This document shows positions 1 to 9,082 of a stretch of 64,000 bases of DNA, piece after piece. Each line of letters starts with the position of its first letter. Within the stretch, counting starts at the first letter, position 1. Made by a program: the position numbers and the translations under genes. The notes under the pieces are model-generated. The model had not been told where the DNA came from and searched no databases. It was given only the letters and a program-made list of their open reading frames with translations. The stretch comes from Craterilacuibacter sp. RT1T. Lineage in GTDB: Bacteria; Pseudomonadota; Gammaproteobacteria; Burkholderiales; Chromobacteriaceae. The stretch is taken from the NCBI RefSeq assembly GCF_023502145.1, contig NZ_JAMFLI010000010.1, positions 1-64,000 on the forward strand, read 5' to 3'.

Positions 1-1
1 C

Positions 2-223
2 GCCAAGAACCCGGCCGTTAAGTTCCTGCATTGCCTGCCAGCTTTCCACAACAGCGAAACCGTTGTAGGTGCTGAAGTAGCTGCGGTGTACCCGCAATTC
101 GCCAACGGTATCGAAGTGACCGAAGACGTGTTCGAAAGCCACGCTAACGTAGCCTTCGAGCAGGCGGAAAACCGCATGCACACCATCAAGGCGGTCATGG
201 TTGCAACGCTGGGCGATCAATAA
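2..223 (+). CDS. arcB: Ornithine carbamoyltransferase, C-terminal part
   Basis: The window opens inside this gene; 73 residues and the stop remain. The HCLP active-site motif (in [11 protein letters not shown]) and the C-terminal helix ending [13 protein letters not shown] are characteristic of ornithine carbamoyltransferases. In the arginine deiminase pathway the enzyme phosphorolyses citrulline to ornithine and carbamoyl phosphate in the cytoplasm. The carbamate kinase gene next downstream on the same strand favours the catabolic form (arcB) over anabolic argF, but the sequence alone cannot separate them. arcA would be expected upstream, outside the window. Confidence 0.9.
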   Translation, partial: AKNPAVKFLHCLPAFHNSETVVGAEVAAVYPQFANGIEVTEDVFESHANVAFEQAENRMHTIKAVMVATLGDQ

Positions 224-232
224 AATGCAAGG

Positions 233-291
233 GCGCCCGGCCTGTCCGGGCGCATCGCGGGAATGCGCGGCCACGACTTTAGTCGTCGTGG
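233..291. other. Two hairpins in the arcB-arcC spacer
   Basis: The 196-bp gap between arcB and arcC holds perfect stems GCGCCCGG/CCGGGCGC (233-240 with 246-253) and CCACGAC/GTCGTGG (271-277 with 285-291). Neither is followed by a T-run, so they are more likely mRNA-stabilising or processing structures than terminators. Confidence 0.5.
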
Positions 292-379
292 CATGCACAG
301 ACAAGCAATTGGCGCTTGTCGACACAGGCTATCCACACGAGCGCCTATAGACTGGCGGCACGAACTTCCCCCTTCCACC

Positions 380-405
380 GCGCCGCTTAGGCGGCGCCCC
401 GTTTT
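380..405 (+). terminator. Terminator-like hairpin upstream of arcC
   Basis: The stem GCGCCGC/GCGGCGC with a TTAG loop is followed by CCCGTTTTT, ending just before the arcC ribosome-binding site. It could reduce read-through from arcB into arcC and set the ratio of the two enzymes. Confidence 0.5.
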
Positions 406-419
406 TCAAGGAAACAGAC

Positions 420-1364
420 ATGCGCGTAGTAGTAGCCCTGGGTGGTAACGCCCTGCAAAAGCGTGGCGAAGCCATGACCGCCGACAACCAGCGTGCCAAT
501 GTAAAAGTAGCGGCACAACAACTGGCTGCCGTGACCCGCCTGGGCCACAACCTGGTGATGTGCCACGGTAACGGCCCGCAAGTCGGCCTGCTGGGTCTGC
601 AGAATGATGCTTACGCCCGCCATATCGATGCTTCGGTTACACCGTATCCGCTGGACGTACTGGGTGCGCAAACCGAAGGCATGATCGGTTACATGATCGA
701 GCAGGAAATGGGGAACGAACTGCCCGTTGAAGTGCCGTTCGCCACCATCCTGACCCAGACCGAAGTCGATGCCAACGATCCTGCTTTTGCTAACCCGACC
801 AAATTTGTCGGCCCGGTTTACAGCAAGGAAGAAGCCGATAAACACGCCGCAGAAAAGGGCTGGACGGTAAAGGCCGACGGCGAATACTTCCGCCGCGTGG
901 TACCGTCTCCTAAGCCTAAGCGCATTTTCGAAATGCGTCCTATCAAGTGGATGATAGAAAAAGGCGCAGTGGTGATTGCAGCTGGCGGCGGCGGCATCCC
1001 GACCATGTACCAGGACGGCAAGCTGGTTGGCGTGGAAGCCGTGATCGACAAGGATCTGACCTCCGCCCTGCTGGCGCGTGAAGTGGATGCTGACTACTTC
1101 GTGATCGCAACCGACGTAGCGACCGTATTTGTCGGCTGGGGCACGCCAGAAGCGAAAGCCATCAAGCACGCTCACCCGGACGAAATGGAAAAGCTGGGCT
1201 TCGCTGCCGGCTCCATGGGCCCGAAAGTGGAAGCGGCTTGCGAATTCGCCCGCCTGACCGGCAAGAAAGCCGTGATCGGCGCGCTGCAGGACATCGAGAA
1301 GATTGTTAAAGGCGAAGCCGGCACCGTAATCTCGACCGAAAAAGCCGGTATCGAATGGTACTGA
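420..1364 (+). CDS. arcC: Carbamate kinase
   Basis: The 314-residue protein matches carbamate kinase over its whole length. The N-terminal [13 protein letters not shown], the [11 protein letters not shown] segment and the GGGGIPT turn are the nucleotide and carbamoyl-phosphate binding parts of the amino-acid-kinase fold. It transfers phosphate from carbamoyl phosphate to ADP, the ATP-yielding last step of arginine fermentation. The start is set by AAGGA seven bases upstream of ATG. A strong hairpin terminator follows at 1451-1485, so arcC is probably the last gene of the arc operon. Confidence 0.95.
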   Translation: MRVVVALGGNALQKRGEAMTADNQRANVKVAAQQLAAVTRLGHNLVMCHGNGPQVGLLGLQNDAYARHIDASVTPYPLDVLGAQTEGMIGYMIEQEMGNELPVEVPFATILTQTEVDANDPAFANPTKFVGPVYSKEEADKHAAEKGWTVKADGEYFRRVVPSPKPKRIFEMRPIKWMIEKGAVVIAAGGGGIPTMYQDGKLVGVEAVIDKDLTSALLAREVDADYFVIATDVATVFVGWGTPEAKAIKHAHPDEMEKLGFAAGSMGPKVEAACEFARLTGKKAVIGALQDIEKIVKGEAGTVISTEKAGIEWY

Positions 1365-1450
1365 TCACTTTCGTGCATGGCTAGCCAAAGCCCATCTTAC
1401 TGAGTCAAGCCTTGACTCCAGTTGCGGCCAGAAACTTACGGCACACCATC

Positions 1451-1485
1451 AAAAAGGCCGACCCAAAAGGGTCGGCCTTTTTCTC
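1451..1485. terminator. Bidirectional terminator after arcC
   Basis: AAAAAGGCCGACCC, a four-base loop and GGGTCGGCCTTTTT form a near-perfect stem with T-runs on both strands. It serves arcC on + and the AraC regulator gene on -. Confidence 0.9.
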
Positions 1486-1496
1486 TGGCTGACACA

Positions 1497-2393
1497 TCAC
1501 TCATTTTGCCGGCTGCGATATTCGCCCGGCGTCATGCCCCGGTGGCGCTTGAAAGTCATGGCCAGATGCGAGGCCGAATTAAAAGCCAGACGGTCGGCAA
1601 TTTCCTGTATCGGCAAGCGTGTAGCAAACAGCAAATAGTCTGCCGCCTCCATTTTCTTGTCGATCAGATAAGCATGAAAAGGCTTGCCAAAGAAGCGCTT
1701 GAAGAAACGGCTGAAACTGGACTCCGACATATGCACCAGACTGGCCGCCTGCGCGATATCCAGCGGCTCGGACAGGTGCTCGCGGATATATTCGCTGATG
1801 GTCAGACACATCTGAATATCCCGCTGTTCAACCGGATGATTCTGCTCCGAGGCCAGTGGGTGCCACTCACGCGCCGTACTGAGCGTATGCAGTATCTGCA
1901 AAATGGAAATCAGATACTCCATGCGAAAGCTGTTGCGAATCATGAAAAAATCGCGCCGTGCATGCATGGCCGTGCCGCCATGAAACAACAGGCCGGAAAA
2001 ACCGTGGTGCAACAGATCCTGAATGGGCGTGAGGTAGTGCGAGTTGAAAAACTCCGGCCCCAGGCGGGCCAGATTGATGGCCAGCGAATCCCAGCACGCA
2101 TCGGCAGTTTTGACGGTTACATGATGGCGCACGAAAGGTGAAATAAATAACACGGCATCCGCAGCCAGTTCGACCGGCTCTGCCGTGCCGATCGCGACCA
2201 GCACGCCCTCGCTACGGGGAAACACCAGCTGGCTATAAGGGTGAAAATGCGGCGCACTGTCCTGCTGCTGTTGCAGCTTATCAAACAGGGTAAAGTCGAG
2301 GCGGTTGTCAAAAGCGTAATCCACACAGGCTCCCGGGCATTCGGCTGCCGGCATCATCCGGCAAGCCAGCCTCCCTGCCAATATGGATGGCAC
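1497..2393 (-). CDS. AraC-family transcriptional regulator
   Basis: The 298-residue protein has an N-terminal cupin-like half (HFHPYSQLVFPRSEG, then an ISPFVRHH stretch) and a C-terminal AraC double helix-turn-helix (about residues 190-295; LDIAQAASLVHMSESSFSR and IQEIADRLAFNSASHLAMTF). It is convergent with arcC and shares its terminator. Some AraC proteins control arginine catabolism, and the position beside arc genes is compatible with that, but it is inference only. Internal methionines near residues 13 and 14 are alternative starts. The ligand is unknown. Confidence 0.85.
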   Translation of the reverse strand: MPSILAGRLACRMMPAAECPGACVDYAFDNRLDFTLFDKLQQQQDSAPHFHPYSQLVFPRSEGVLVAIGTAEPVELAADAVLFISPFVRHHVTVKTADACWDSLAINLARLGPEFFNSHYLTPIQDLLHHGFSGLLFHGGTAMHARRDFFMIRNSFRMEYLISILQILHTLSTAREWHPLASEQNHPVEQRDIQMCLTISEYIREHLSEPLDIAQAASLVHMSESSFSRFFKRFFGKPFHAYLIDKKMEAADYLLFATRLPIQEIADRLAFNSASHLAMTFKRHRGMTPGEYRSRQNE

Positions 2394-2423
2394 ATCCTCT
2401 TGATATAGGACAAATAGTCAGCA

Positions 2424-3200
2424 CTATTGTGCAGCCAGCGTCAGTACCACCGGTGTGTGATCGGATGGACGCTCCCATTTGCGCGGTACCTTGTCGATGT
2501 CACAAGCCAGCGCCCGCGCCTTAAGCGTATCGCTGATCAGGATGTGATCGATGCGCACCCCGAGATTGCGGCGGAACATCATCGCGCGGTAGTCCCACCA
2601 GCTGTACTGCTTGTCATCCTGATTAAACAGGCGGAAGGAATCGGACAGGCCCAGCGCAATCAGGCGGAAAAAGGCGGCACGCTCGGGTTCCGAGCACAAG
2701 ACCTTGCCCTGCCACGCTTCGGGCTGATACACATCGCGATCATCCGGCGCGATATTGTAATCCCCCAGCAAGGCAAAATCGGCATGCGCGGCCACTTCGC
2801 TTGCCACATAGCCTTCCAGAGCCGCAAGCCAGGCCAGCTTGTATGGGTACTTTTCCGAGTCGACCGCCTCGCCGTTGACGAAGTAGGCACACATCACGCG
2901 CACTCCGCCCACGGTGGCGGTGATCACCCGGCGCTGTACATCGTCGTAACCGGGAATCCCGCTGACCACATCGCTTAGGGTTAAAGGGCTGCGCACCAGA
3001 ATCGCCACGCCGTTATACGTTTTTTGTCCCAGCCAGGCCGCGCGATAGCCGGCCGCCTCGATCTCTTCCTGCGGAAACTTGTCCTGATCCAGCTTCAGCT
3101 CCTGCAGGCACAAGACATCGACCGGATTATCCTGCAGCCATTGCAAGACTTGCGGCAGGCGCACCTTGAGGGAGTTGACGTTCCAGGTAGCCAATTTCAT
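2424..3200 (-). CDS. xth: Exodeoxyribonuclease III (AP endonuclease)
   Basis: The 258-residue ExoIII/APE1-type nuclease starts MKLATWNVNSLKVRLPQ, the usual family start, so the upstream in-frame methionine is not used. The metal and catalytic motifs are visible: CLQELKLDQ, LLGDYNIAPDDRDV, GVRIDHILIS and the terminal PSDHTPVV. It cleaves DNA 5' of abasic sites and degrades 3' ends in base-excision repair. It is a single gene between the AraC regulator and the small ORF at 3323. Confidence 0.93.
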   Translation of the reverse strand: MKLATWNVNSLKVRLPQVLQWLQDNPVDVLCLQELKLDQDKFPQEEIEAAGYRAAWLGQKTYNGVAILVRSPLTLSDVVSGIPGYDDVQRRVITATVGGVRVMCAYFVNGEAVDSEKYPYKLAWLAALEGYVASEVAAHADFALLGDYNIAPDDRDVYQPEAWQGKVLCSEPERAAFFRLIALGLSDSFRLFNQDDKQYSWWDYRAMMFRRNLGVRIDHILISDTLKARALACDIDKVPRKWERPSDHTPVVLTLAAQ

Positions 3201-3263
3201 CAATAAACCCAATCCGTTAAACAACGCGTTTAATCAATTAAACAACACTCGCCGCAAGAAACA

Positions 3264-3293
3264 TTGTCAGTCAGCTCTGCTCCGGCCTAGAAT
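3264..3293 (+). promoter_or_regulatory. Sigma70-type promoter for the small ORF
   Basis: TTGTCA (3264-3269) and TAGAAT (3288-3293) are separated by 18 bases and lie about 30 bases upstream of an SD-TTG start. Five of six bases match consensus in the -35 box, and the -10 box is also close. Confidence 0.6.
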
Positions 3294-3322
3294 CAAATCG
3301 TCATATCAACGGAGAGAGCCTT

Positions 3323-3502
3323 TTGCGAGCTCAAGACAAGCGTTTGCAGCACACCGATGCACGGGCACTTTGCCCGACGCAGAATCCGAATCGTACCACT
3401 CTGACCCCGATTGCGCCGTCGTTCGCGCTACGCACTCCCACCTTCCGCCACCGCCATACGCTGGGTTCGCCCGAGCGGGAAGAGCCGGAAGCCAGCCGCT
3501 AA
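3323..3502 (+). CDS. Candidate small protein, 59 residues, TTG start
   Basis: A TTG codon follows the ribosome-binding site GGAGAG at 3311-3316 and opens a 59-codon frame ending in TAATAA, directly before the hairpin at 3509. The product is basic and proline/threonine/arginine-rich (LRAQDKRLQH... ending PEREEPEASR), with no membrane segment and no domain I recognise. The support is architectural: promoter, SD, ORF, double stop and terminator in the right order and spacing. It could instead be a structured RNA gene using the same promoter and terminator. Confidence 0.45.
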   Translation: MRAQDKRLQHTDARALCPTQNPNRTTLTPIAPSFALRTPTFRHRHTLGSPEREEPEASR

Positions 3503-3508
3503 TAATGC

Positions 3509-3536
3509 AAAACCGCCCTGATCCGGGCGGTTTTGC
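3509..3536. terminator. Bidirectional terminator
   Basis: AAAACCGCCC and GGGCGGTTTT flank the loop TGATCC. It ends the small ORF on + and the porin gene on -. Confidence 0.85.
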
Positions 3537-3552
3537 TTATGCCAAAGCCGGC

Positions 3553-4704
3553 TTAAAACGAGTGGGAAATACCGACCCCCAAGGTGTATTCATTATCGTC
3601 GCCGCTACCGCTATCAAATGGCACGTTCTGACCATATTTGACACGACCGTACGACAGATAACTCATAGTGCGTTTGGAAATCTGGTAATCGGTACCCACA
3701 ACCCACTGCTTGTAGCCGGTGTCCGACTGCTTGGCGCCGTTGGCGTCAACATCCCAGCCATAAGCGTAGGTCAGGCGCGGCGTGAAGTTGCCCAGGCTAT
3801 AAGACGCGGTCAGCTCGGCTTCCTTGGTTTTAAAGTTTTTGCCCAATAGGCTATCCGGTGTTTGACCAACCACAGTCAGATTGTCGAACGATGGATTGGC
3901 TCCCGGCCACAGATTGTTGCCATAGCCCTTGGTCTGCTGATAGCCAGCGGCCAGATACAACGGTCCTTCGCTATACATCACCTCGAAACGCTGACCTAAG
4001 GCAGGAGAGTCACCATTTCTGACGATATCCCCATCAGGATTGGTCCATGCGTTGCTATTTTGGTAATTCAGATAGCTATACGCAGCGGTAAAAGCACCCA
4101 AGTTATACGACACACCAAAGTTAAAGGTGTTTTGCTTGGGCTGGCCGCCACCAGGCTCGTTGAAACCGTATAGCAGCGCGAAGTTGAGGCCGCCTAGCAG
4201 GGTCGGGCTGTCGTAGCGGATCGCGCTGTCAACCCGGCCGTCGGTGCGGGTAAAGATGCTGCTGCCGTTAACATGGGTGTTGGCGTTATAGGTCCACGGG
4301 TCGACATACTCCATATTCGAGTTCTGGAAGGTGCTGATGTGACCAAGCTTGACCGAACCCCAGTCATCAGATGCCAGACCGATAAAGCTGTCTCGCGTGG
4401 CAAAGGTATTGCCCTCGCCACCATTGGTAAAGTCTATGCCCTGCTCGAGCTGCCAGATCGCCTTCAGGCCGTTACCCAGCGCCTCGTTGCCGCGAAAGCC
4501 GATGTGCGAGTTCACACCGGATGCGCTGTCGATCTGGGTCGTGGCGCCGAACGGACCTGCAGCCTGCCCCACACTGTTATTAGGGTAAGTCGCCGTCGCC
4601 GTTTTGTTGCGCGCGATTTCGCCGGTCATCTTGCCGTAAATTTCCACATCGGCCATGGCCGCTGCCGGCAAGGCAGCGATGACCAACACCATTAATTTTT
4701 TCAT
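3553..4704 (-). CDS. Outer-membrane general porin (Neisseria PorB-like)
   Basis: The 383-residue protein has a signal peptide (MKKLMVLVIAALPAAAMA) followed by DVEIYGKMTGEI, the usual first beta-strand of betaproteobacterial trimeric porins. It ends in an aromatic residue (GISHSF), the beta-barrel assembly signal. The loop 3 region is ...NSNMEYVDPWTYN.... It should form a 16-stranded diffusion pore. The start at MKK is preferred over a methionine two codons earlier because AGGAG lies nine bases upstream of it and only three from the earlier one. It is monocistronic, with its own terminator. Confidence 0.92.
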   Translation of the reverse strand: MKKLMVLVIAALPAAAMADVEIYGKMTGEIARNKTATATYPNNSVGQAAGPFGATTQIDSASGVNSHIGFRGNEALGNGLKAIWQLEQGIDFTNGGEGNTFATRDSFIGLASDDWGSVKLGHISTFQNSNMEYVDPWTYNANTHVNGSSIFTRTDGRVDSAIRYDSPTLLGGLNFALLYGFNEPGGGQPKQNTFNFGVSYNLGAFTAAYSYLNYQNSNAWTNPDGDIVRNGDSPALGQRFEVMYSEGPLYLAAGYQQTKGYGNNLWPGANPSFDNLTVVGQTPDSLLGKNFKTKEAELTASYSLGNFTPRLTYAYGWDVDANGAKQSDTGYKQWVVGTDYQISKRTMSYLSYGRVKYGQNVPFDSGSGDDNEYTLGVGISHSF

Positions 4705-4797
4705 AACCATACTCTCCTGTGAAACCCAGATCCGCCTCGGCACGACTAGCCTGATGCAGGGCTGCACGCAATCCTGTGCAAACCTCTTACGTTTTAG

Positions 4798-6291
4798 TCA
4801 ACTATCATCCGCTTTGCGCGCAGGCTCTCTCTTGGGCGGGAATTTCATCTCGTCTATCCGCACAAACCGGGTCTTGTGTTTAATGCGGTATCCCAGCCAC
4901 ACCAGCAAAAACAGCGGTAAGCCGATATAGGTGGCAACAATGCCGTTCCAGTTAATATTGGCCTCGAAAAAGGCTTCATAGTTTTGCCCCAACACGATAA
5001 ACAGGCACAAGCTGAAGGCGAACAGGGGACCAAACGGAAAGAAGCGCGCGCGATAAGGCAGCTCGGACAAGGAGCGTCCTTGAGCGATAAAGCCTTTGCG
5101 GAAACGGTAGTGCGAAATGGCGATGCCCAGCCAGGCGATGAAGCCGCATAGCCCGGACAGATTCAGCAACCACAGGTAAATCACCTGATCGCCGACCAGC
5201 GAAGTAAAAAAGCACAAAGCCCCAACCGCCGTCGTCATCAAGAGCGCGTAAATCGGGATGCCGTTCTTGCTGAGCTTGGCAAACACCTTGGGCGCCTGCC
5301 CATCCATCGCCATCGAGTACAGCGTACGGGTGGAGGCGTACATGCCCGAGTTACCCGCCGACAAAATGGCGGTGAGGATGACCGCATTCATGATCGACGC
5401 GGCAGCCTGCACTCCGCTTTTTTCGAATACCAAGGTAAAGGGCGACACCGCGATATCCTTGACATTGCTTCTGAGCAGCAAGGGGTCGTTATACGGCAGC
5501 AACAGGCCGATCATCAGGATGGACAGCACATAGAAGATCAAAATACGCCAGAACACCTGGCGTATGGCTTTGGGTATGGTCTTTTCCGGATGCTCGGCCT
5601 CGCCCGCCGTGATACCGATCAACTCGGTGCCCTGATAGGAGAAGCCGGCAATCATCGCCACACCGATAATGGCACCCAGGCCGCCGACAAATGGTGCCTC
5701 GCCCATGGTGAAATTGGATAGCCCCGGTGCCGGCCCCTTGCCCAGCACGCCCAAGACCATAAAGACACTGGCCAGCAGGAACACCACCACGGCGGCAACC
5801 TTGACCATGGAAAACCAGTACTCGCCCTCGCCGAAACTCTTGACCGAAAAAGCATTCAGCAACACGAAAATGGTCAGAAACAGGCCGCTCCACCAATAAC
5901 CGGGCACGTCGGGAAACCAGAACGCCATCACAATCTGTGCCGCCACCAGTTCAACGGCGATGGTCACCGCCCAGTTAAACCAGTAATTCCAGCCTTGGGC
6001 AAAGCCGAAAGCCGGATCGACAAAACGCTCGCTATACAGGGTGAATGAGCCGGACTCGGGCATATAAGCCCCCATCTCGCCAAGACTGGACATCAGGAAA
6101 TACACCATGATGCCGATCACCAGATAGGCTGCCACCGCGCCACCGGGGCCTGCCTGTGCAACCGAAGCGCCGGAGGCGACGAACAAGCCGGTACCGATGG
6201 CACCGCCAATCGCAATCATGGTCAGATGGCGGGCCTGCAAGCTGCGATGCAGCCCTGTAGTCTGTTCTGCTGCGCCGGCTTCGCTGCCCAT
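4798..6291 (-). CDS. lysP: Lysine-specific permease (APC family)
   Basis: The 497-residue, roughly 12-helix transporter of the amino acid-polyamine-organocation superfamily follows E. coli LysP closely along its length as I recall it (ARHLTMIAIGGAIGTGLFVA, GFSYQGTELIGITAGE, GNSGMYASTRTLYS, FVRIDEMKFP). It imports lysine with protons across the inner membrane. The start MGSEAG is chosen because AGGAGCAGGAC precedes it; an in-frame upstream extension has no family similarity. It is transcribed in the same direction as the oligopeptidase gene, from which a terminator separates it. Confidence 0.9.
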   Translation of the reverse strand: MGSEAGAAEQTTGLHRSLQARHLTMIAIGGAIGTGLFVASGASVAQAGPGGAVAAYLVIGIMVYFLMSSLGEMGAYMPESGSFTLYSERFVDPAFGFAQGWNYWFNWAVTIAVELVAAQIVMAFWFPDVPGYWWSGLFLTIFVLLNAFSVKSFGEGEYWFSMVKVAAVVVFLLASVFMVLGVLGKGPAPGLSNFTMGEAPFVGGLGAIIGVAMIAGFSYQGTELIGITAGEAEHPEKTIPKAIRQVFWRILIFYVLSILMIGLLLPYNDPLLLRSNVKDIAVSPFTLVFEKSGVQAAASIMNAVILTAILSAGNSGMYASTRTLYSMAMDGQAPKVFAKLSKNGIPIYALLMTTAVGALCFFTSLVGDQVIYLWLLNLSGLCGFIAWLGIAISHYRFRKGFIAQGRSLSELPYRARFFPFGPLFAFSLCLFIVLGQNYEAFFEANINWNGIVATYIGLPLFLLVWLGYRIKHKTRFVRIDEMKFPPKREPARKADDS

Positions 6292-6377
6292 GTCCTGCTC
6301 CTGTCTGATTGACGCGTGTCTTCTCAAAATAGCAGGCCAACATAATTTTTCCCGTTTTAGGCATCCCAAATGGAAAC

Positions 6378-6411
6378 AAAAAAGCCACTGGTTTAGCACC
6401 AGTGGCTTTTT
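6378..6411 (-). terminator. Terminator of the oligopeptidase gene
   Basis: GCCACTGGT (6384-6392) pairs with ACCAGTGGC (6398-6406); A-runs lie outside on the left and T-runs on the right, so it can act on both strands. Confidence 0.85.
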
Positions 6412-6431
6412 CCATGCAACGAACTGTGTGC

Positions 6432-8465
6432 TTAATGCACCGCCTCAACCATGCCGCCATGGCGCAGTAACGCATCAATCTCGGGGTCGCGGCCACGGAA
6501 GGCGCGGAACGACTCGAGCGCCGGGCGCGAGCCGCCGACGGCGAGGATCTCGTTCCAGAAACGCGCGCCGGTTTCCGGGTTGGCGCCGCCAGCCTCTTCG
6601 AATGCCGCATAGGCATCGGCCGACAGCACCTCCGCCCACTTATAGCTGTAATAGCCGGCCGCGTAGCCACCACCGAAGATATGGCTGAACGAGTTGGGGA
6701 AACGGTTGTACGCCGGCGGACGGTTGACCGCCACCTCGTCACGTACCGCTTCCAGCAACGCCATCCAGTCACCGTCCGGCGCCATCTCGTGATACATGCG
6801 CATGTCGAACAGCGAAAACTCCAGCTGGCGCACCGTCATCATGCCGTTCTGGAAGTTCTTGGCCGCGATCATCTTGTCGAACAGCAGCTTGGGCAGCGGC
6901 TCGCCGCTGTCTACCTGCGCCGTCATGCCCTGCAGCACATCCCACTCCCAGCAGAAGTTTTCCATAAACTGGCTAGGCAGCTCGACCGCATCCCACTCGA
7001 CGCCGGAAATACCGGACACGCCCAGCTCGTCGACGCGGGTCAGCAGATGATGCAAGCCGTGGCCAAACTCGTGGAACAGCGTAATCACCTCGTCGTGGGT
7101 GAACAGTGCCGGCTTGTCGCCAACCGGACGGGTAAAGTTGCAGGTGAGGAAAGCCACCGGCTTTTGCACCTTGCCGGCCTTGGCGCGGCGGCCAAACACA
7201 TCGGCCATCCACGCACCCGGGCGTTTGCCTTCGCGCGCGTAAAGATCAAGGTAAAAACCGCCGATCAGCTCGCCGTCCTTCACAATCTCGAAGTAGTCCA
7301 CATCGTCGTGCCATACCTTCGCTTCCGCCTTGCGGATGTCGACGCCGTACAGGGTTTTCACCACGCCAAACAGGCCGTCCAGCACCTTGGGCTCGGGGAA
7401 GTATTGCTTGAGTTCCTGCTCGGAGAAGGCATAGCGCTGTTCGCGCAGCTTTTCGCTGGCATAGGCAATGTCCCACGCTTCCAGCGTCGCCAGACCCAGC
7501 GTTTCGCGGGCAAAGGCTTCCAGCTCGGCGCGGTCTTGCGCTGCATACGGCTTGGCGCGCACCGCCAGATCGCGCAGAAAGGCAATCACCTGCTCCGGCG
7601 ACTCGGCCATCTTGGTCGCCAGCGACAACTGGCCATAGCTGGCAAAACCCAGCAAATTCGCTTCTTCGCGCGCAAGCGCGAGCTTCTCGCGCATGATGGG
7701 CGTGTTGTCCTGTGCCGGCAGGCCGAATTCGGACGCGCGCTTGGCATAGGCTTCGTACACCTCGGCGCGCAGTTCGCGCTTGTCGGCATACTGCATCACC
7801 GGGAAGTAGCAGGGGAACTGCAGCGTCAGCTTGAAACCCTCTTTGCCATCGGCCTCGGCCATCGCCGCAAACATGGCGCGCGCATCGTCCGGCACACCGG
7901 CCAGCTCGGCTTCATCGGCAATGATTTTCACCCAGGCATCGGTTGCATCCTGCACATTTTCGGAAAACTTGGCCGACAACTCGGACATGCGCGTCGACAC
8001 TTCGACATAGCGCGCCTTCTGCGCGTCCGGCAGTTCGGCGCCAGCCAGACGAAAATCGCGCAGCGCATTCTCGATCACGGTCTTGCGCGCCTGTGGCCAG
8101 GCATCAAAATCGCCGGCGGCACGCAAAGCCTGATACTTGGCGAACAGCTCGAGATTCTGCCCAAGCTCGGTGCCGAACAAGGACACCTTGGGCAAGGCGG
8201 CATTGAACGCATCGCGCATGCCTTCCATATTCAGCACGCTATTGAGGTGGTAGACCGCATTCCATGCGATCCCCAGCCGCTCGGTGGCATCGGTCAGCGG
8301 GCCTTCAACATTGTCCCAGTTGGGCGCCGCGCTATTGGCGGTCACCGCGGCAACGGCGGCACGCGCCTCGGCCAGCAGCTGGTCGATGGCGGGCGCGACA
8401 TGCTCGGCGCGGATTTCATCGAAACGGGGCAGGCCTTCAAGTTCGAGCAGCGGGTTTGCATTCAT
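6432..8465 (-). CDS. prlC: Oligopeptidase A (M3 metallopeptidase)
   Basis: The 677-residue M3-family zinc peptidase carries the active-site helix FHEFGHGLHH (HEXXH) with the downstream glutamate in GVEWDAVELPSQFMENF. The length is the usual one for OpdA/PrlC. It degrades short peptides, including cleaved signal peptides, in the cytoplasm. It is divergent from the gamma-carbonic-anhydrase gene with a 70-bp shared promoter region. It ends at a strong hairpin. Confidence 0.94.
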   Translation of the reverse strand: MNANPLLELEGLPRFDEIRAEHVAPAIDQLLAEARAAVAAVTANSAAPNWDNVEGPLTDATERLGIAWNAVYHLNSVLNMEGMRDAFNAALPKVSLFGTELGQNLELFAKYQALRAAGDFDAWPQARKTVIENALRDFRLAGAELPDAQKARYVEVSTRMSELSAKFSENVQDATDAWVKIIADEAELAGVPDDARAMFAAMAEADGKEGFKLTLQFPCYFPVMQYADKRELRAEVYEAYAKRASEFGLPAQDNTPIMREKLALAREEANLLGFASYGQLSLATKMAESPEQVIAFLRDLAVRAKPYAAQDRAELEAFARETLGLATLEAWDIAYASEKLREQRYAFSEQELKQYFPEPKVLDGLFGVVKTLYGVDIRKAEAKVWHDDVDYFEIVKDGELIGGFYLDLYAREGKRPGAWMADVFGRRAKAGKVQKPVAFLTCNFTRPVGDKPALFTHDEVITLFHEFGHGLHHLLTRVDELGVSGISGVEWDAVELPSQFMENFCWEWDVLQGMTAQVDSGEPLPKLLFDKMIAAKNFQNGMMTVRQLEFSLFDMRMYHEMAPDGDWMALLEAVRDEVAVNRPPAYNRFPNSFSHIFGGGYAAGYYSYKWAEVLSADAYAAFEEAGGANPETGARFWNEILAVGGSRPALESFRAFRGRDPEIDALLRHGGMVEAVH

Positions 8466-8535
8466 TGTTTTGTCATCCTTGTTCGGGGCACGCCTGTATC
8501 ATAGGCGCGGATCGCTTACAGATGAGGACAAGACC

Positions 8536-9069
8536 ATGAATCACAATATCCGCGCCTTCGACGGCACCGCTCCCGTTGTCAGCGACAGCGCCTGGGTTGA
8601 CCCGGCTGCAGTGGTGATCGGCGAGGTGACACTGGAAAAAGACGCATCGGTATGGCCGTATGCGGTGATACGCGGCGACGTAAACAGCATCACCATAGGC
8701 GAAGGCAGCAATGTGCAGGATTTCGCCATGTTGCATGTCAGCCACAAGAAAGCATCCGACCCGCTGGGTGCTCCCCTCGTCATCGGCAAGCATGTGACCA
8801 TAGGCCACCATGTGACGCTGCACGGCTGCACCATAGACGACGAGGTACTGGTCGGCATCGGCTCCATCGTGCTGGATCGCGCCCATATCGAAAAGCATGT
8901 ACTGGTGGGCGCCGGCTCGCTGGTGCCGCCGGGCAAACGGCTGGAATCGGGCTATTTGTATCTGGGCAATCCGGTCAAAAAGGTACGCGCCCTCAGCAGC
9001 GACGAAATCGCCTATTTCAAATACTCGGCCGAGCACTATGTGCGCCTGATGAACAAGCACCGCATCTGA
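8536..9069 (+). CDS. Gamma-carbonic-anhydrase-like left-handed beta-helix protein
   Basis: The 177-residue protein consists of hexapeptide repeats with the YrdA/CaiE/PaaY layout. Putative zinc ligands are visible in [11 protein letters not shown] and [13 protein letters not shown]. Family members are trimeric; some have carbonic anhydrase or CoA-thioesterase activity, and many have no known function. The start at MNHNIRAF is set by GAGGA seven bases upstream. dsdA follows after 13 bp and is probably co-transcribed. Confidence 0.88.
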   Translation: MNHNIRAFDGTAPVVSDSAWVDPAAVVIGEVTLEKDASVWPYAVIRGDVNSITIGEGSNVQDFAMLHVSHKKASDPLGAPLVIGKHVTIGHHVTLHGCTIDDEVLVGIGSIVLDRAHIEKHVLVGAGSLVPPGKRLESGYLYLGNPVKKVRALSSDEIAYFKYSAEHYVRLMNKHRI

Positions 9070-9082
9070 CTGGCGCACACAC

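Noticed and set aside
6681-8504. A 607-codon open frame antisense to oligopeptidase A
   Set aside because: Its product is His/Gln/Arg-rich without domains; the M3 peptidase on the other strand has intact active-site motifs.
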